Assembly: GCA_022414725.1 (NCBI GenBank)
Contig: CM039466.1
Location: 16,726,502 to 16,790,501, forward strand
From: Microglena sp. YARC
Taxonomy: Eukaryota; Chlorophyta; Chlorophyceae; Chlamydomonadales; Chlamydomonadaceae
DNA length: 64,000 bases
Direction of reading: 5' to 3'
This document shows, in pieces, positions 9,584 to 20,061 of the stretch. The notes beneath the pieces were generated by a model that did not search any database, was not told where the DNA came from, and was given only the letters and a program-made list of their open reading frames with translations. A program made the position numbers and the translations under genes. The first letter of the stretch is position 1; every line of letters begins with the position of its first letter.

Positions 9584-12119
9584 ATGGGTCATTGTTGGTG
9601 CAGAAGAGGGAGCATTGGGACAACAAGGGAGTGCATGAAGTCCAAGGAAGGGCAGGCCCAGCAGCTGGACCCAGCAGAGAGGATGAAGGCTCTAGGTGCA
9701 AGGGGCATTGAGGAGGAGGGTGGCCCAGATGGGATTGGGATGGGGACGTGATGGTGGATCTGGATTTAGATCCCTTGGTAGATCCAGCTGTGGAACCAGT
9801 GGGGGAGCTGCCTAGAAGGCAAGAAAGGGATGAGGGCATGGTGACAGGATATGAGGGTGGGATTGGAGACGCAATGAGGATTGTGAAGGAGGCATGGATC
9901 ACGCTGGAAAGGCTGGGAAGGGATGAAAGATGGGAACCATTGGTGAACCCTGACTGGGAGAATGAGCTCATGAAGGAATTACCACCTCCAAACCAGTTTC
10001 AAGCAGGCAAGCTGCAGGCTCATTGGGGGGTTCTACAGGAGTACTTCAGGATCAGTGGGAACGATAGCAAGACAGCAGCTGTCGTCCTGAAGTGGGTGAA
10101 GGAAGGGATCAGATTCAACTTTACTGGGGTATTTGCAGAGGGCCAAGAGCATGCCCCTGATAGGAAGAAAAAGGTGGAGATTGTGAAGATGATGCTCAAG
10201 AAGGCGCAACGCGTCCAAGAGGTTGAGGAATACCTGGTGGGCCAAGTGCCACACAAGGTGCAGTTCCCAAACCATCGCTCAGCCGAGGACACCTACAAAG
10301 AATTCACCAGGAGTGAGGTGGACGACATGGAGAAAAGGGGTGTCATCAAGGAGTGGAGTAAGGTGACCATGGGGGAGGTGGTCGTCATCAATGGTCTAAG
10401 GGTCGTGGACGATAAGCTGCCTAAGCTGAGGCTGTGCTTAAATCCTATGTACCTCAACCTCTTCTTGAAGTACTCAGGTGTGCAATATGAGAGGCTCGCT
10501 GATGTGGTGCACTTGGCTGAGGAGGGCGACTGGATGTTTACTACGGACGATAAAAGCGGGTACTGGCATTGCCCCATCCACAGGAGCATGTGGAAGTACC
10601 TCTGTTTCAGGCTGGAGGGGCGTACTTTCTGTTTCACCCACTTACCCTTTGGGGTGGCAACCGCCTGCTACTTGTACACCTCCCTGAAGCAAGAGATCTA
10701 CAGGCCTTTGAGGGTTTGTGGGCTTGAAGATGGTGTTTCTGATTGATGACCTGTTGGGGCTGCAGCAAGGGCGGGGGAGGTGTCAGTGCATGAGCGTGGG
10801 AATGTCAAGGCTCCTAATGAGCCTGGGATTCACCCTCAGTATTCTATGTGGGGACAGCAAAGGAAATGCCAGCTGGAGGCAACACAAGTGGCGCCGTTCT
10901 TGGGAATGATAGTGGATGAGGCCCAGAGGATGTTCAGGATCCCGGAGGCAAAGCAAGTTGCTTTGAAGGCGCTGGTGGTGCGGATGGAGGGAGAGGAAGT
11001 GGTGACAGATAGGGCGATAGCCCGGATAGCGGGCAAGGTGATGGCTCTGGCGCCGGCCTTACATCTGGCTCCCTTGGTGGCTAGGGGAATGATGAAGGCA
11101 ATGCAGGGGAAAAGGAGCTGGGACCTGGTGTACGTGTCTCCAGCACACTTCAAGGAGGACATGAGGACCCTGGTGGAACTTATGGAGGGTTCCACAGGGA
11201 AGATGTGGTCCCTCAGAGCTGACATAGTGCAAACGGTGGGGGACGCTTCAGAGTTCTCCCTCGCAGCCTACACTCCCAAAGGGGAGCTGGATCAGGCAAT
11301 GGTGATACCCTACACCGAGGAGGAGGTGAAGGCAGCTAAGAGTGGCAAGTGGTCCAGCACAGCCAGGGAGTTGGAGGCAGTTTTGTGGGCGGTGAACACC
11401 ATGGAAGGGCAGAGACCAGGGCTACTTGCAGGCAAGAGGTTGCAATACGGTACCGACAGCCAGGCCGGGATGCAAGGCCTGATGGGAATGAAAGGGTCAG
11501 AAAACACCTTTCCCATCGTTAAGGCGGTGAGGATGCGCTGCCACGAACTAAACACAGAGTTGGAAGTGGAATGGAGGCCAAGGGAACACCCAGAGCAAGT
11601 GATTGCAGATGGGTGGTCCAAGGTTGAGGATAACGGGGACTGGTCATTGGATGAGGAGGTGTATGAAGGTATGCTGGAAACGTTGGTAGGGGGCAGGAGG
11701 CCCACCATCGATGTCTTTGCCTCCCCAACCAACACCAAGGTACAGGGTTCATACTTCTCTAAGTTCTCAGGACCTGGCTGCCTAGGGATCGATGCATTTA
11801 GTAAAACCATGGGAAAAAGCACTTGAGGACAGGCGAGAGGAACCTCGCTTTCATCAATGGTCCCTTTGGCAAGGTAGATCAAATCCTGAGGGTGGTGGCG
11901 ACTCAGCAAGTGGACTGCATCATGGTACTGCCGGTTTGGACAAAGCCATGGGCAGCAGTGTTGGCACAGCTGGTGGATAGCAGGCTTACCTCTACTAAGA
12001 GGATGGTGCTGCCACACAAGCCAACCTTGTTTCACCCTGGGGGTATGGTACCTGCAAACCAGAGGAGGGACAGGTGCCCGAGGTACGCAGTGCAAGCTGT
12101 ATTAGTGGAATGGGTTTGA
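9584..12119 (+). pseudogene. DIRS-like reverse transcriptase-RNase H, frameshifted copy
   Basis: Homologous along its whole length to the intact 844-845-residue gene of element II. Five single-base differences, all in mononucleotide runs, break the frame: G lost at 9731-9733, T gained at 10715-10717, G lost near 10862, A gained near 11803-11806, and A gained near 11814-11818. Pieces in three frames still show TTDDKSGYWH, FLIDDLLG, the RNase H core (GDASEFS, YGTDSQAG) and DVFASPTNT. Amino-acid differences from element II are otherwise about one percent. The shared indel type suggests sequencing error in homopolymers or a young pseudogene. The two cannot be separated here. Confidence 0.85.
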
Positions 12120-12206
12120 GTTTGCTGGGCCTTGCGTCCAGGCAACTTGGTCCTCTTGCAAGGCTCCATCAAGGCTGTTGGGGTGTGGCCTAGGAGGCCA
12201 GGGTGG
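12120..12206 (+). other. 3' flank of the RT gene in element I
   Basis: Short non-coding stretch between the RT stop and the 259-bp terminal block, shared with element II at about 15795-15881. Confidence 0.5.
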
Positions 12207-12465
12207 TGGGGTTAGGCGGCGTTGGTCTAGGTTGATTAACTTATATATGGGTTAAAGACCTAGACCATTTATGATCAGACGGGGCAGCGACAGGGTTAGG
12301 AACCGATTATAAGGCTGAACAGCCTGCGGGGTCCCTACCTACCTATGTCTTCGCTAGCTGACAGGCCAAGCCAAACCCTACTACCCCATATTTAGCTACA
12401 GGGGTAGACACACGCACGTGCGTACGACTGTACGTCAGGAATGAGAGGAAGAGCATTCAAGTAAT
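12207..12465 (+). repeat. 259-bp DIRS-like terminal block, copy a
   Basis: Begins near GGTTAGGCGGCGTTGGTCTA and ends with GCATTCAAGTAAT. Copies lie at 13875-14133 (same strand, two substitutions) and 15536-15794 (opposite strand). It includes the palindrome ACGCACGTGCGT near 12411-12422. It forms the gag/RT-side end of the element. Confidence 0.9.
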
Positions 12466-12945
12466 GGGCCACGACGGCCCAATTCCTCAAAGAGAGTAGC
12501 GAAGTGGCTCAAAGCACCAGATACACCACTAGGAGAAGCCACGGGGTCTGTCATACCAGGAAGAAGGCTACCAGCATGCCCAAGAATGAACTGGCTCTGC
12601 ATGAAGACTAGCACTTCTTGAGGACGAGCGGTAACTAGGAGGTTGGGTAGAGGAGGGGGGTTGGTAGCAAGGAAAGCCTGGAGTTCCCTACCAAGAGCAT
12701 TGCGGCGTAAGACCGTTTCTAACATGTTAGCTCTACCCATGACCTGAGAAGCTCCCCCAAGGGATCGGGTGTAGAGTTCTTTGAGCAGCACCAAGAGAGA
12801 GAGGACGTGGGCATGGGGCAGGCTGGGTTGGAGCAAGCTGAGCTAACACATGGTCGGCGAAGCAGTTGGCAAATGGAAGGGAGGGAGGAAGCTGCTCTTG
12901 GGCTTTACCCAGGAAGGGAGCCTGTAAAGGAAAGGGGCAGACCAA
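12466..12945 (-). pseudogene. Tyrosine recombinase, N-terminal part (element III, inverted half)
   Basis: On the minus strand it matches 21806-22285 of element II: LGKAQEQLPPSLPFANCF, MGRANMLETVLRRNALGREL, LFEELGRRGP. It ends exactly at 12466, where the sequence becomes the end of the 259-bp block of element I. One extra T in a run near 12779-12783 shifts the frame between the first 65 residues or so and the rest. The remaining C-terminal part of the gene lies at 14138 on the other strand. Known family role: cuts and rejoins the circular element DNA at integration. This half carries no catalytic residues. Confidence 0.75.
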
Positions 12946-13633
12946 AACTCAGGTGTGATGGATTGTATGAGGCTACATGGGACCTGACAGTTGGGTTGAT
13001 CAACCCAACAATTCATGATCTACATATGATGTTGTCTATGGTCTTAATCTATACTACTAAAAGTCTGTGGCTGTGGCTGCAGCACCATGTTGCTCTTATG
13101 GTCCCAAAGTAAGCTTACAATACATAAACAATTTGGTGGAAGGATACATGGCATTACTGATTAAGAGCAACACGTGCAGACTAAAGAGCCATACTATGCA
13201 TTATACAGCAGGGTATGGTGAACAACTTATTGAATTAGTTGTTCTATGAGTAATGAGTTACAACATGCATTATTGTTGTTATATGGATGGCAGCATGGAA
13301 GGGAAACGCTGCTATACCTAAGTTGTGCAACATGGGATTGTGACATAAGATGTTGTTGTGATAATCGGATACAACAATTATCGATAAGTGAGCTAGATTT
13401 GAGGAGTGCAACGTTACATTGTGCTGATAATGAAGGTGTGGCAGCTTGCTGCAGGATGGAATAAAGTGTATTAGTGTGCTATATTGTTTCAGGCAGCCTA
13501 TTCAAAGCATTTGTACTAGTTGAAGAGGCAGATCTTTGTTGCAACATCAATCATTCCAATCAATTGTAAATATTTGACAGAGTTTCCACTTGAATTTAGT
13601 TGTGCTACTCATGGTGTATGATCACAACATCTT
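12946..13633 (+). other. Leader region shared by elements II and III
   Basis: Nearly identical to 21128-21805 (inverted). It holds small frames on the plus strand (for example 13246-13464, Cys-rich) that recur in element II but resemble no known protein. It lies between the recombinase gene and the 66-bp array in element II, so it probably contains promoters for the divergent genes. Homology with element II ends at GTGTATGATC near 13623. Confidence 0.5.
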
Positions 13634-13874
13634 AAAAAAAAAAAAAAAAAAAAAAGGGACCTTGGGAAGGACCAGGCCAAATAACTGGCTGGCAACATCA
13701 AATGACTACATTAGCTACACTTGTTATAAGTGCGAAGTGTGTCTACGAACTGAACACAGTTTGAAGTGCGGCATACCTGATCACCTTGGTTGCGAGGAGG
13801 AGTTGTAGTTCTGGGATGTGAGTCGCCACGAGGAAGCGATACGTCGAGAACTGCAACACACTGATCGCGCAAAG
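13634..13874. other. Poly-A run and unassigned 215 bp in element III
   Basis: A 22-base A run (13634-13655) is followed by 215 bp not found elsewhere in the window. This is where the array, gag and RT genes would be expected, so it marks the deletion or replacement that made element III. Confidence 0.6.
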
Positions 13875-14133
13875 GGGGGTTAGGCGGCGTTGGTCTAGGT
13901 TGATTAACTTATATATGGGTTAAAGACCTAGACCATTTATGATCAGACGGGGCAGCGACAGGGTTAGGAACCGATTATAAGGCTGAACAGCCTGCGGGGT
14001 CCCTACCTACATATGTCTTTGCTAGCTGACAGGCCAAGCCAAACCCTACTACCCCATATTTAGCTACAGGGGTAGACACACGCACGTGCGTACGACTGTA
14101 CGTCAGGAATGAGAGGAAGAGCATTCAAGTAAT
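13875..14133 (+). repeat. 259-bp DIRS-like terminal block, copy b
   Basis: Second copy of the terminal block, two substitutions from copy a. It ends with GCATTCAAGTAAT (14121-14133), followed by CGAC (14134-14137) and then directly by the C-terminal half of the recombinase gene. Confidence 0.9.
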
Positions 14134-14137
14134 CGAC

Positions 14138-14953
14138 ATATGATGAAACCACTGGCTCTGGCAACCCTTGTGATAGCCATGAAGTCAAGCGGTATAAGCA
14201 GGGTTATACCCGGGTTCTCCAAGAGGCTGGCTATCAAGAATCTTCTGCTGTACCCCTTACTAAGCCCAAGGCCGACCTACTGCTGGCCTATCTAGATCAG
14301 CAGATAGAACTCTCTGCCTCCCCTTTTCAGAAACTGAGTTTGGCCCGTGATGCCCTCCTTTGCTTGTTTGCCTGGGACAGTGCCATGCGGGGGAAAGAAG
14401 GTGGCAAACTCTGCCTTGCCGACTTCCACTACATGGACAAAACTCCCATCTTCCCATCCACTGGCTATGTCTCTGGCTTGCCCCTGCCAACCAAGGTTAT
14501 GATCTTGCCTACCCATGGTACCAAGACCAACAAGAGATCCCGTATCCACCAGGAGCCCATCCCCTTATCTATGGGTCCCAGCCTCTCCTGTGCTTTCTCA
14601 CACGGCTCTGGTCCTACATGGAGGAATGCCATGCCGCTGGATTCACCCCTTCTCACTTCCTCTTCCGTCCAGAGGCCCCCAACCACTCCTCATTTAAAGA
14701 GGCACCGTACAGCACCTCGAGCTTTATCCACAGGATCCACAAGCACCTTAGAGATAGTGGGCTCGACAACGGAGAGACCAGCCACAGCTTTAGGCGTGGT
14801 ACCTTGCAGGCTACCTCCCAGGCCGCTATTGACTCCTCCCTGGCCATCTCTGCAGGTCGTGCAGCTGCTGCTCAGCATGGCCGCATCAAGACCCCACACA
14901 TTGTGGACCTCTACTTGAGCCCTCATCGACACTGGGCCCGTTTCAAACCTTAG
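14138..14953 (+). pseudogene. Tyrosine recombinase, C-terminal catalytic part (element III)
   Basis: Starts in mid-gene with DETTGSGNPCDSHEVKRYKQ and runs to TAG. It carries the expected catalytic signature of tyrosine recombinases: an arginine in AMRGKEGG, an H-x-x-R in HSFRRG, and a late tyrosine in HIVDLYL. A one-base loss in the C run at 14577-14579 (three C here, four in element II at the matching place) shifts the frame between the first arginine and the H-x-x-R, so this copy is broken as sequenced. The N-terminal part lies inverted at 12466-12945. Confidence 0.8.
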
Positions 14954-15359
14954 GTTTGATCTTGTATTGGAAATGATGACCCTCCTTTCATTACGGTGAT
15001 TTAAATCATTGTATTGCCCTCTTAGTTACCCAGGATATAGACCTGTCACTGATCACTTGCATGAGCAAGCACTAGATAGCGCAGTTAAAGTCCAGGAAAG
15101 TAAGGTTGCTCGCGACAGTGGCTACGCTGCGTTGTTCGGACTATATTTATATCAGTGTCTAGACTATGTTGAAGGGACATGGGTTTGTTTTGTTACAGTC
15201 CTGTTACAGTCCTTGCCTATGAAATATATAACTCCAATCATGTAAGGAATTTGCTCATTGTCATTGTCCATGTTTTGTAAAAATGTCTTGCTTCGTTCTT
15301 GTCTCATTTGTCCTTCATTCCATGCCCTATGCCCTCCTCATGTAGGGTGGGTGGGTGGC
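14954..15359 (+). other. 3' flank of recombinase gene (element III)
   Basis: Non-coding, duplicated almost exactly at 32927-33331 in element II. Contains a short tandem GTTACAGTCCT at about 15195-15215. Confidence 0.6.
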
Positions 15360-15531
15360 TCTTAAAAATCAATTAGCTTTAGCGCCCTAGTTGAGCTGCT
15401 GTCTCATAAAACTGGACAGATCTCCTGCGGAACTTGAAACCTATCTCCCCACAGAATTTGAAACTCAAGCGTACCGCCTGACTGTATTCTTGCAGGATTG
15501 TACTACAAGACCTTTCAGGCATTCAGGTAAT
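15360..15531 (+). repeat. 172-bp DIRS-like terminus, copy 2
   Basis: Ends with GCATTCAGGTAAT at 15519-15531. Same sequence as 33332-33503 and the complement of 5555-5726. Confidence 0.9.
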
Positions 15532-15548
15532 GTCGATTACTTGAATGC
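15519..15548. other. Palindromic element-element junction, likely recombination site
   Basis: GCATTCAGGTAAT (15519-15531), then GTCG (15532-15535), then ATTACTTGAATGC (15536-15548). The arms are complementary except for one position. Taking the outer 11 bases as arms leaves an 8-bp spacer (ATGTCGAT), the geometry of known tyrosine-recombinase crossover sites. GTCG also precedes the left end of element I (5551-5554), and its complement CGAC is attached to copy b of the 259-bp block (14134-14137). That the encoded recombinase acts here is inference. Confidence 0.65.
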
Positions 15549-15794
15549 TCTTCCTCTCATTCCTGACGTACAGTCGTACGCACGTGCGTGTGTCTACCCC
15601 TGTAGCTAAATATGGGGAAGTAGGGTTTGGCTTGGCCTGTCAGCTAGCGAAGACATAGGTAGGTAGGGACCCCGCAGGCTGTTCAGCCTTATAATCGGTT
15701 CCTAACCCTGTCGCTGCCCCGTCTGATCATAAATGGTCTAGGTCTTTAACCCATATATAAGTTAATCAACCTAGACCAACGCCGCCTAACCCCC
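15536..15794 (-). repeat. 259-bp DIRS-like terminal block, copy c
   Basis: Inverted copy of 12207-12465 and 13875-14133 with about one to three substitutions. Confidence 0.9.
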
Positions 15795-15881
15795 ACTACC
15801 CTGGCCTCCTAGGCCACACCCCAACAGCCTTGATGGAGCCTTGCAAGAGACCAAGTTGCCTGGACGCAAGGCCCAGCAAAC

Positions 15882-18416
15882 TCAAACCCATTCCACTAAT
15901 ACAGCTTGCACTGCGTACCTCGGGCACCTGTCCCTCCTCTGGTTTGCAGGTACCATACCCCCAGGGTGAAACAAGGTTGGCTTGTGTGGCAGCACCATCC
16001 TCTTAGTAGAGGTAAGCCTGCTATCCACCAGCTGTGCCAACACTGCTGCCCATGGCTTTGTCCAAACCGGCAGTACCATGATGCAGTCCACTTGCTGAGT
16101 CGCCACCACCCTCAGGATTTGATCTACCTTGCCAAAGGGACCATTGATGAAAGCGAGGTTCCTCTCGCCTGTCCTCAAGTGCTTTTCCCATGGTTTACTA
16201 AATGCATCGATCCCTAGGCAGCCAGGTCCTGAGAACTTAGAGAAGTATGAACCCTGTACCTTGGTGTTGGTTGGGGAGGCAAAGACATCGATGGTGGGCC
16301 TCCTGCCCCCTACCAACGTTTCCAGCATACCTTCATACACCTCCTCATCCAATGACCAGTCCCCGTTATCCTCGACCTTAGACCACCCATCTGCAATCAC
16401 TTGCTCTGGGTGTTCCCTTGGCCTCCATTCCACTTCCAACTCTGTGTTTAGTTCGTGGCAGCGCATCCTCACCGCCTTAACGATGGGAAAGGTGTTTTCT
16501 GACCCTTTCATTCCCATCAGGCCTTGCATCCCGGCCTGGCTGTCGGTACCGTATTGCAACCTCTTGCCTGCAAGTAGCCCTGGTCTCTGCCCTTCCATGG
16601 TGTTCACCGCCCACAAAACTGCCTCCAACTCCCTGGCTGTGCTGGACCACTTGCCACTCTTAGCTGCCTTCACCTCCTCCTCGGTGTAGGGTATCACCAT
16701 TGCCTGATCCAGCTCCCCTTTGGGAGTGTAGGCTGCGAGGGAGAACTCTGAAGCGTCCCCCACCGTTTGCACTATGTCAGCTCTGAGGGACCACATCTTC
16801 CCTGTGGAAACCTCCATAAGTTCCACCAGGGTCCTCATGTCCTCCTTGAAGTGTGCTGGAGACACGTACACCATGTCCCAGCTCCCTTTCCCCTGCATTG
16901 CCTTCATCATTCCCCTAGCCACCAAGGGAGCCAGATGTAAGGCCGGCGCCAGAGCCATCACCTTGCCCGCTATCCGGGCTATCGCCCTATCTGTCACCAC
17001 TTCCTCTCCCTCCATCCGCACCACCAGCGCCTTCAAAGCAACTTGCTTTGCCTCCGGGATCCTGAACATCCTCTGGGCCTCATCCACTATCATTCCCAAG
17101 AACGGCGCCACTTGTGTTGCCTCCAGCTGGCATTTCCCTTTGCTGTCCCCACATAGAATACTGAGGGTGAATCCCAGGCTCATTAGGAGCCTTGACATTC
17201 CCACGCTCATGCACTGACACCTCCCCCGCCCTTGCTGCAGCCCCAACAGGTCATCAATCAGAAACACCATCTTCAAGCCCACAACCCTCAAAGGCCTGTA
17301 GATCTCTTGCTTCAGGGAGGTGTACAAGTAGCAGGCGGTTGCCACCCCAAAAGGTAAGTGGGTGAAACAGAAAGTACGCCCCTCCAGCCTGAAACAGAGG
17401 TACTTCCACATGCTCCTGTGGATGGGGCAATGCCAGTACCCGCTTTTATCGTCCGTAGTAAACATCCAGTCGCCCTCCTCAGCCAAGTGCACCACATCAG
17501 CGAGCCTCTCATATTGCACACCTGAGTACTTCAAGAAGAGGTTGAGGTACATAGGATTTAAGCACAGCCTCAGCTTAGGCAGCTTATCGTCCACGACCCT
17601 TAGACCATTGATGACGACCACCTCCCCCATGGTCTCCTTACTCCACTCCTTGATGACATTCCTTTTCTCCATGTCGTCCACCTCACTCCTGGTGAATTCT
17701 TTGTAGGTGTCCTCGGCTGAGCGATGGTTTGGGAACTGCACCTTGTGTGGCACTTGGCCCACCAGGTATTCCTCAACCTCTTGGACGCGTTGCGCCTTCT
17801 TGAGCATCATCTTCACAATCTCCACCTTTTTCTTCCTATCAGGGGCATGCTCTTGGCCCTCTGCAAATACCCCAGTAAAGTTGAATCTGATCCCTTCCTT
17901 CACCCACTTCAGGACGACATCTGCTGTCTTGATATCGTTCCCACTGATCCTGAAGTACTCCTGTAGAACCCCCCAATGAGCCTGCAGCTTGCCTGCTTGA
18001 AACTGGTTTGGAGGTGGTAATTCCTTCATGAGCTCATTCTCCCAGTCAGGGTTCACCGATGGTTCCCATCTTTCATCCCTTCCCAGCCTTTCCAGCGTGA
18101 TCCATGCCTCCTTCACAATCCTCATTGCGTCTCCAATCCCACCCTCATATCCTGTCACCATGCCCTCATCCCTTTCTTGCCTTCTAGGCAGCTCCCCCAC
18201 TGGTTCCACAGCTGGATCTACCAAGGGATCTAAATCCAGATCCACCATCACGTCCCCATCCCAATCCCCATCTGGGCCACCCTCCTCCTCAATGCCCCTT
18301 GCACCTAGAGCCTTCATCCTCTCTGCTGGGTCCAGCTGCTGGGCCTGCCCTTCCTTGGACTGCATGCACTCCCTTGTTGTCCCAATGCTCCCTCTTCTGC
18401 ACCAACAATGACCCAT
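15882..18416 (-). CDS. DIRS-type reverse transcriptase-RNase H
   Basis: About 844 residues from ATG at 18416. In the 845-residue frame numbering, a Gly/Asp-rich N-terminus is followed by the reverse transcriptase: LRLCLNPMYLN near 284-293, TTDDKSGYWH at 321-330 with a catalytic aspartate, THLPFGVATA near 353-362, and FLIDDLLG at 386-393 with the DD pair. RNase H follows, with D555 (GDASEFS), a glutamate in ARELEAVLWA and D626 (YGTDSQAG). The C-terminus has DVFASPTNT (711-719) and VLPVWTKPW (782-790), a conserved tail of DIRS-order proteins. The enzyme copies element RNA into DNA. It is intact here, unlike the copy in element I. It lies about 200 bp downstream of gag. Confidence 0.95.
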   Translation of the reverse strand: MGHCWCRRGSIGTTRECMQSKEGQAQQLDPAERMKALGARGIEEEGGPDGDWDGDVMVDLDLDPLVDPAVEPVGELPRRQERDEGMVTGYEGGIGDAMRIVKEAWITLERLGRDERWEPSVNPDWENELMKELPPPNQFQAGKLQAHWGVLQEYFRISGNDIKTADVVLKWVKEGIRFNFTGVFAEGQEHAPDRKKKVEIVKMMLKKAQRVQEVEEYLVGQVPHKVQFPNHRSAEDTYKEFTRSEVDDMEKRNVIKEWSKETMGEVVVINGLRVVDDKLPKLRLCLNPMYLNLFLKYSGVQYERLADVVHLAEEGDWMFTTDDKSGYWHCPIHRSMWKYLCFRLEGRTFCFTHLPFGVATACYLYTSLKQEIYRPLRVVGLKMVFLIDDLLGLQQGRGRCQCMSVGMSRLLMSLGFTLSILCGDSKGKCQLEATQVAPFLGMIVDEAQRMFRIPEAKQVALKALVVRMEGEEVVTDRAIARIAGKVMALAPALHLAPLVARGMMKAMQGKGSWDMVYVSPAHFKEDMRTLVELMEVSTGKMWSLRADIVQTVGDASEFSLAAYTPKGELDQAMVIPYTEEEVKAAKSGKWSSTARELEAVLWAVNTMEGQRPGLLAGKRLQYGTDSQAGMQGLMGMKGSENTFPIVKAVRMRCHELNTELEVEWRPREHPEQVIADGWSKVEDNGDWSLDEEVYEGMLETLVGGRRPTIDVFASPTNTKVQGSYFSKFSGPGCLGIDAFSKPWEKHLRTGERNLAFINGPFGKVDQILRVVATQQVDCIMVLPVWTKPWAAVLAQLVDSRLTSTKRMVLPHKPTLFHPGGMVPANQRRDRCPRYAVQAVLVEWV

Positions 18417-18621
18417 CAACTGTTACAAAGCGGATAAACACAAACGTCATAGTCAAGCCATAAGCGCTTTAATTGCAAATGAGTAAGCAGTATGTGTCAC
18501 AAGAAGATGGAGAATGGAATCACAAAGTTTGAATCGTGGCAAAGCCCCTTTTTTTTTTTTTTTTTTAAATGCTTCCAAGCCCCCCCCTCTCATTAACCCC
18601 TCATCCCCTTAACATACATCC
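18417..18621 (-). other. Spacer between gag and RT genes (element II)
   Basis: Counterpart of 9380-9583, including the homopolymer run (T run on plus at about 18549-18566). Confidence 0.6.
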
Positions 18622-20061
18622 TTACCTGCGTCGTTGAATGCCTGGCTTAGTCTCTCCGCCCTTTGGAGGGTGCTGGAACTTGCAAGCTTGCTGCCCTCCG
18701 TATTTGTAGTAGCAGACCCCCGCGACTTCCCAACCTCTACAGGTACCAGGGAGAAATCCTGGTTGGGCCCCGGGTCCTGGTGTGAGCCTTGCTCCTCCTT
18801 GCTGCATCTGCCTCCCACCTCCTCGTTGACCAAAATTCCTATACCCTCCACTCCAGGGTTGCAATTTGTTCTCACCACTTCTGGCTGCCCCAGCAGCAGC
18901 TACCGCTCCAGCCAAGTGCCTGATGGAGTGCTCGGCCACCCTCTGCTGCCCGGCTAGCAATAGCTCTCCTTCCTGTATTTTTGTGAGCTCACTGTCCCAA
19001 GCCTCGGCTGCGTCTGTCAAGCTGCTCGCGTTCAACATCATCTTCTTCATCCCTGGGATTTTCAGGTTGATGGCTGGGACTAGATGCTTCATGCCATCTA
19101 GATTGAACTCCCCCTTTAGGAAGTTAAGTAGATCCTCGGCTGTTCTGGCTATCCAGATAGACAACTGTTTCTCAGCTGACCTTCATTCTGTGTGCTTCAA
19201 AATCTCCACAACATAGAACTCTGCCATTTTTTTGAGCTGCAGCATGTTGTTTTCCCATGAAAGCGAAGGCTGCCTCGACCCGCCTGAGCAGGTTTGAACA
19301 ATGGTCTGAGCTGTCAGTTTGGCCACTTGGACCATCTGGTCCACACATCTCGTGAACCCCTCCTTCAGGGTCTTGTTGTCTCCTTCACCATCGGGCTTGT
19401 CCTCCAATAACCCCCTTGCCTTACGCTCCCAGCAGCCGCTACCCCAGTCCTCCTCTAGCTCACGTCTGCCCCTTTGAGGCCGCTCCATACCCACCGGCTC
19501 AGAGGGCTTGCCACATACTTCTTGCCCCGCATGTAAGGCCTGGACCACCTCGCCCCATGTGAATAGCAAGCATCTTTCCCCCTTGCTTAGGGACTCCTCG
19601 GTCTCCCAGATCAACTTTCCTGCAGTTGTGACTCTGCCTAAAATGACCCTGCTGCAAGTGTTTACTCTGCCTTCACCCTTGGCCAATGTAATGATTTCGG
19701 TGTAACCACAAAGGCTCTGCTTGTATCCATCTATGCTGACCAACTTGATCTTGTCACCATCCAGCTGCATCCTTGCCGGGATCACTATTACTCTCGCCCG
19801 ATCTACCTCGTTCCCATGAGGGTCGTACCAACGCTCTTGCTTGGTGACATCCTGATGGGCGGTATCCCCATACCTCATCAGCCACTCTTCCTTGTCCCTT
19901 GGGAGAACCCCTCCTCCAGCGATTCCCCAAGCTTCTCTAGGGAGTTTCTTTGATGCGGCTTCCATCTGCAGAGGTGCAACAAATCTGCCATCAGCCTCTT
20001 TCTTTCCAACCACTTCATGATCGAAGGCCATCACCCCTAACCATAAATGGATCACTTGCAT
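18622..20061 (-). CDS. DIRS-like Gag-like protein, frame interrupted by one TGA (element II)
   Basis: Counterpart of 7940-9379. ATG at 20061, 292 residues to a TGA at 19183-19185, then the same frame continues to a TAA at 18622-18624. The downstream part has the C-x8-C-x9-C-x3-H cluster and glycine-rich basic region. It differs from the element I copy by a few substitutions (K for R, G for D, F for S, T for A in the tail). The stop is at the identical codon in both copies. If readthrough occurs, the product would be about 480 residues. If not, the zinc-cluster part would need its own start. Confidence 0.7.

Larger units (their letters stand above)
5555..12465 (+). mobile_element. DIRS-like element I (gag and RT-RNase H, no recombinase)
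   Basis: The ends are ATTACCTGAATGC (5555-5567) and GCATTCAAGTAAT (12453-12465), a 13-bp near-perfect terminal inverted repeat. Inside, left to right: a 172-bp terminus shared inverted with elements II and III, about 1.05 kb of unassigned DNA, a 66-bp tandem array, gag, an RT-RNase H gene broken by five one-base indels, and a 259-bp terminal block. Compared with element II, the recombinase gene and its leader are missing from the left side and replaced by 5727-6782. The array-to-end part is a near-identical inverted copy of 15536-21127, so the two form inverted arms of about 5.6 kb. Confidence 0.8.
12466..15531 (+). mobile_element. DIRS-like element III, recombinase-only, internally inverted
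   Basis: Lies between the end of element I and the GTCG junction with element II. As read now, 12466-14137 is inverted relative to 14138-15531. Restored order would be the 259-bp block, a 215-bp unknown, poly-T, the leader shared with element II, the recombinase gene, and the 172-bp terminus. In that order the element has both expected termini but lacks the 66-bp array, gag and RT-RNase H. It is a deletion derivative that keeps the recombinase gene, although two one-base indels now shift that gene's frame. Confidence 0.7.

Noticed and set aside
13046..13070. Helitron-like start (TCTATACTACTAAAAG) in the leader of elements II and III
   Set aside because: No matching 3' hairpin with CTRR end and no Rep/helicase. 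The stretch is shared by both copies as part of the leader.
12207..14133. The 259-bp blocks as LTRs of a short LTR retrotransposon
   Set aside because: They lack TG...CA ends, primer site and purine tract, and occur inverted at 15536. They fit the terminal blocks of the DIRS-like family.
16129..18411. Plus-strand frames opposite the RT gene (for example 16129-16689, 16774-17217)
   Set aside because: Antisense shadows of the intact minus-strand RT-RNase H gene. The same holds for frames opposite pol and gag of the chromovirus.
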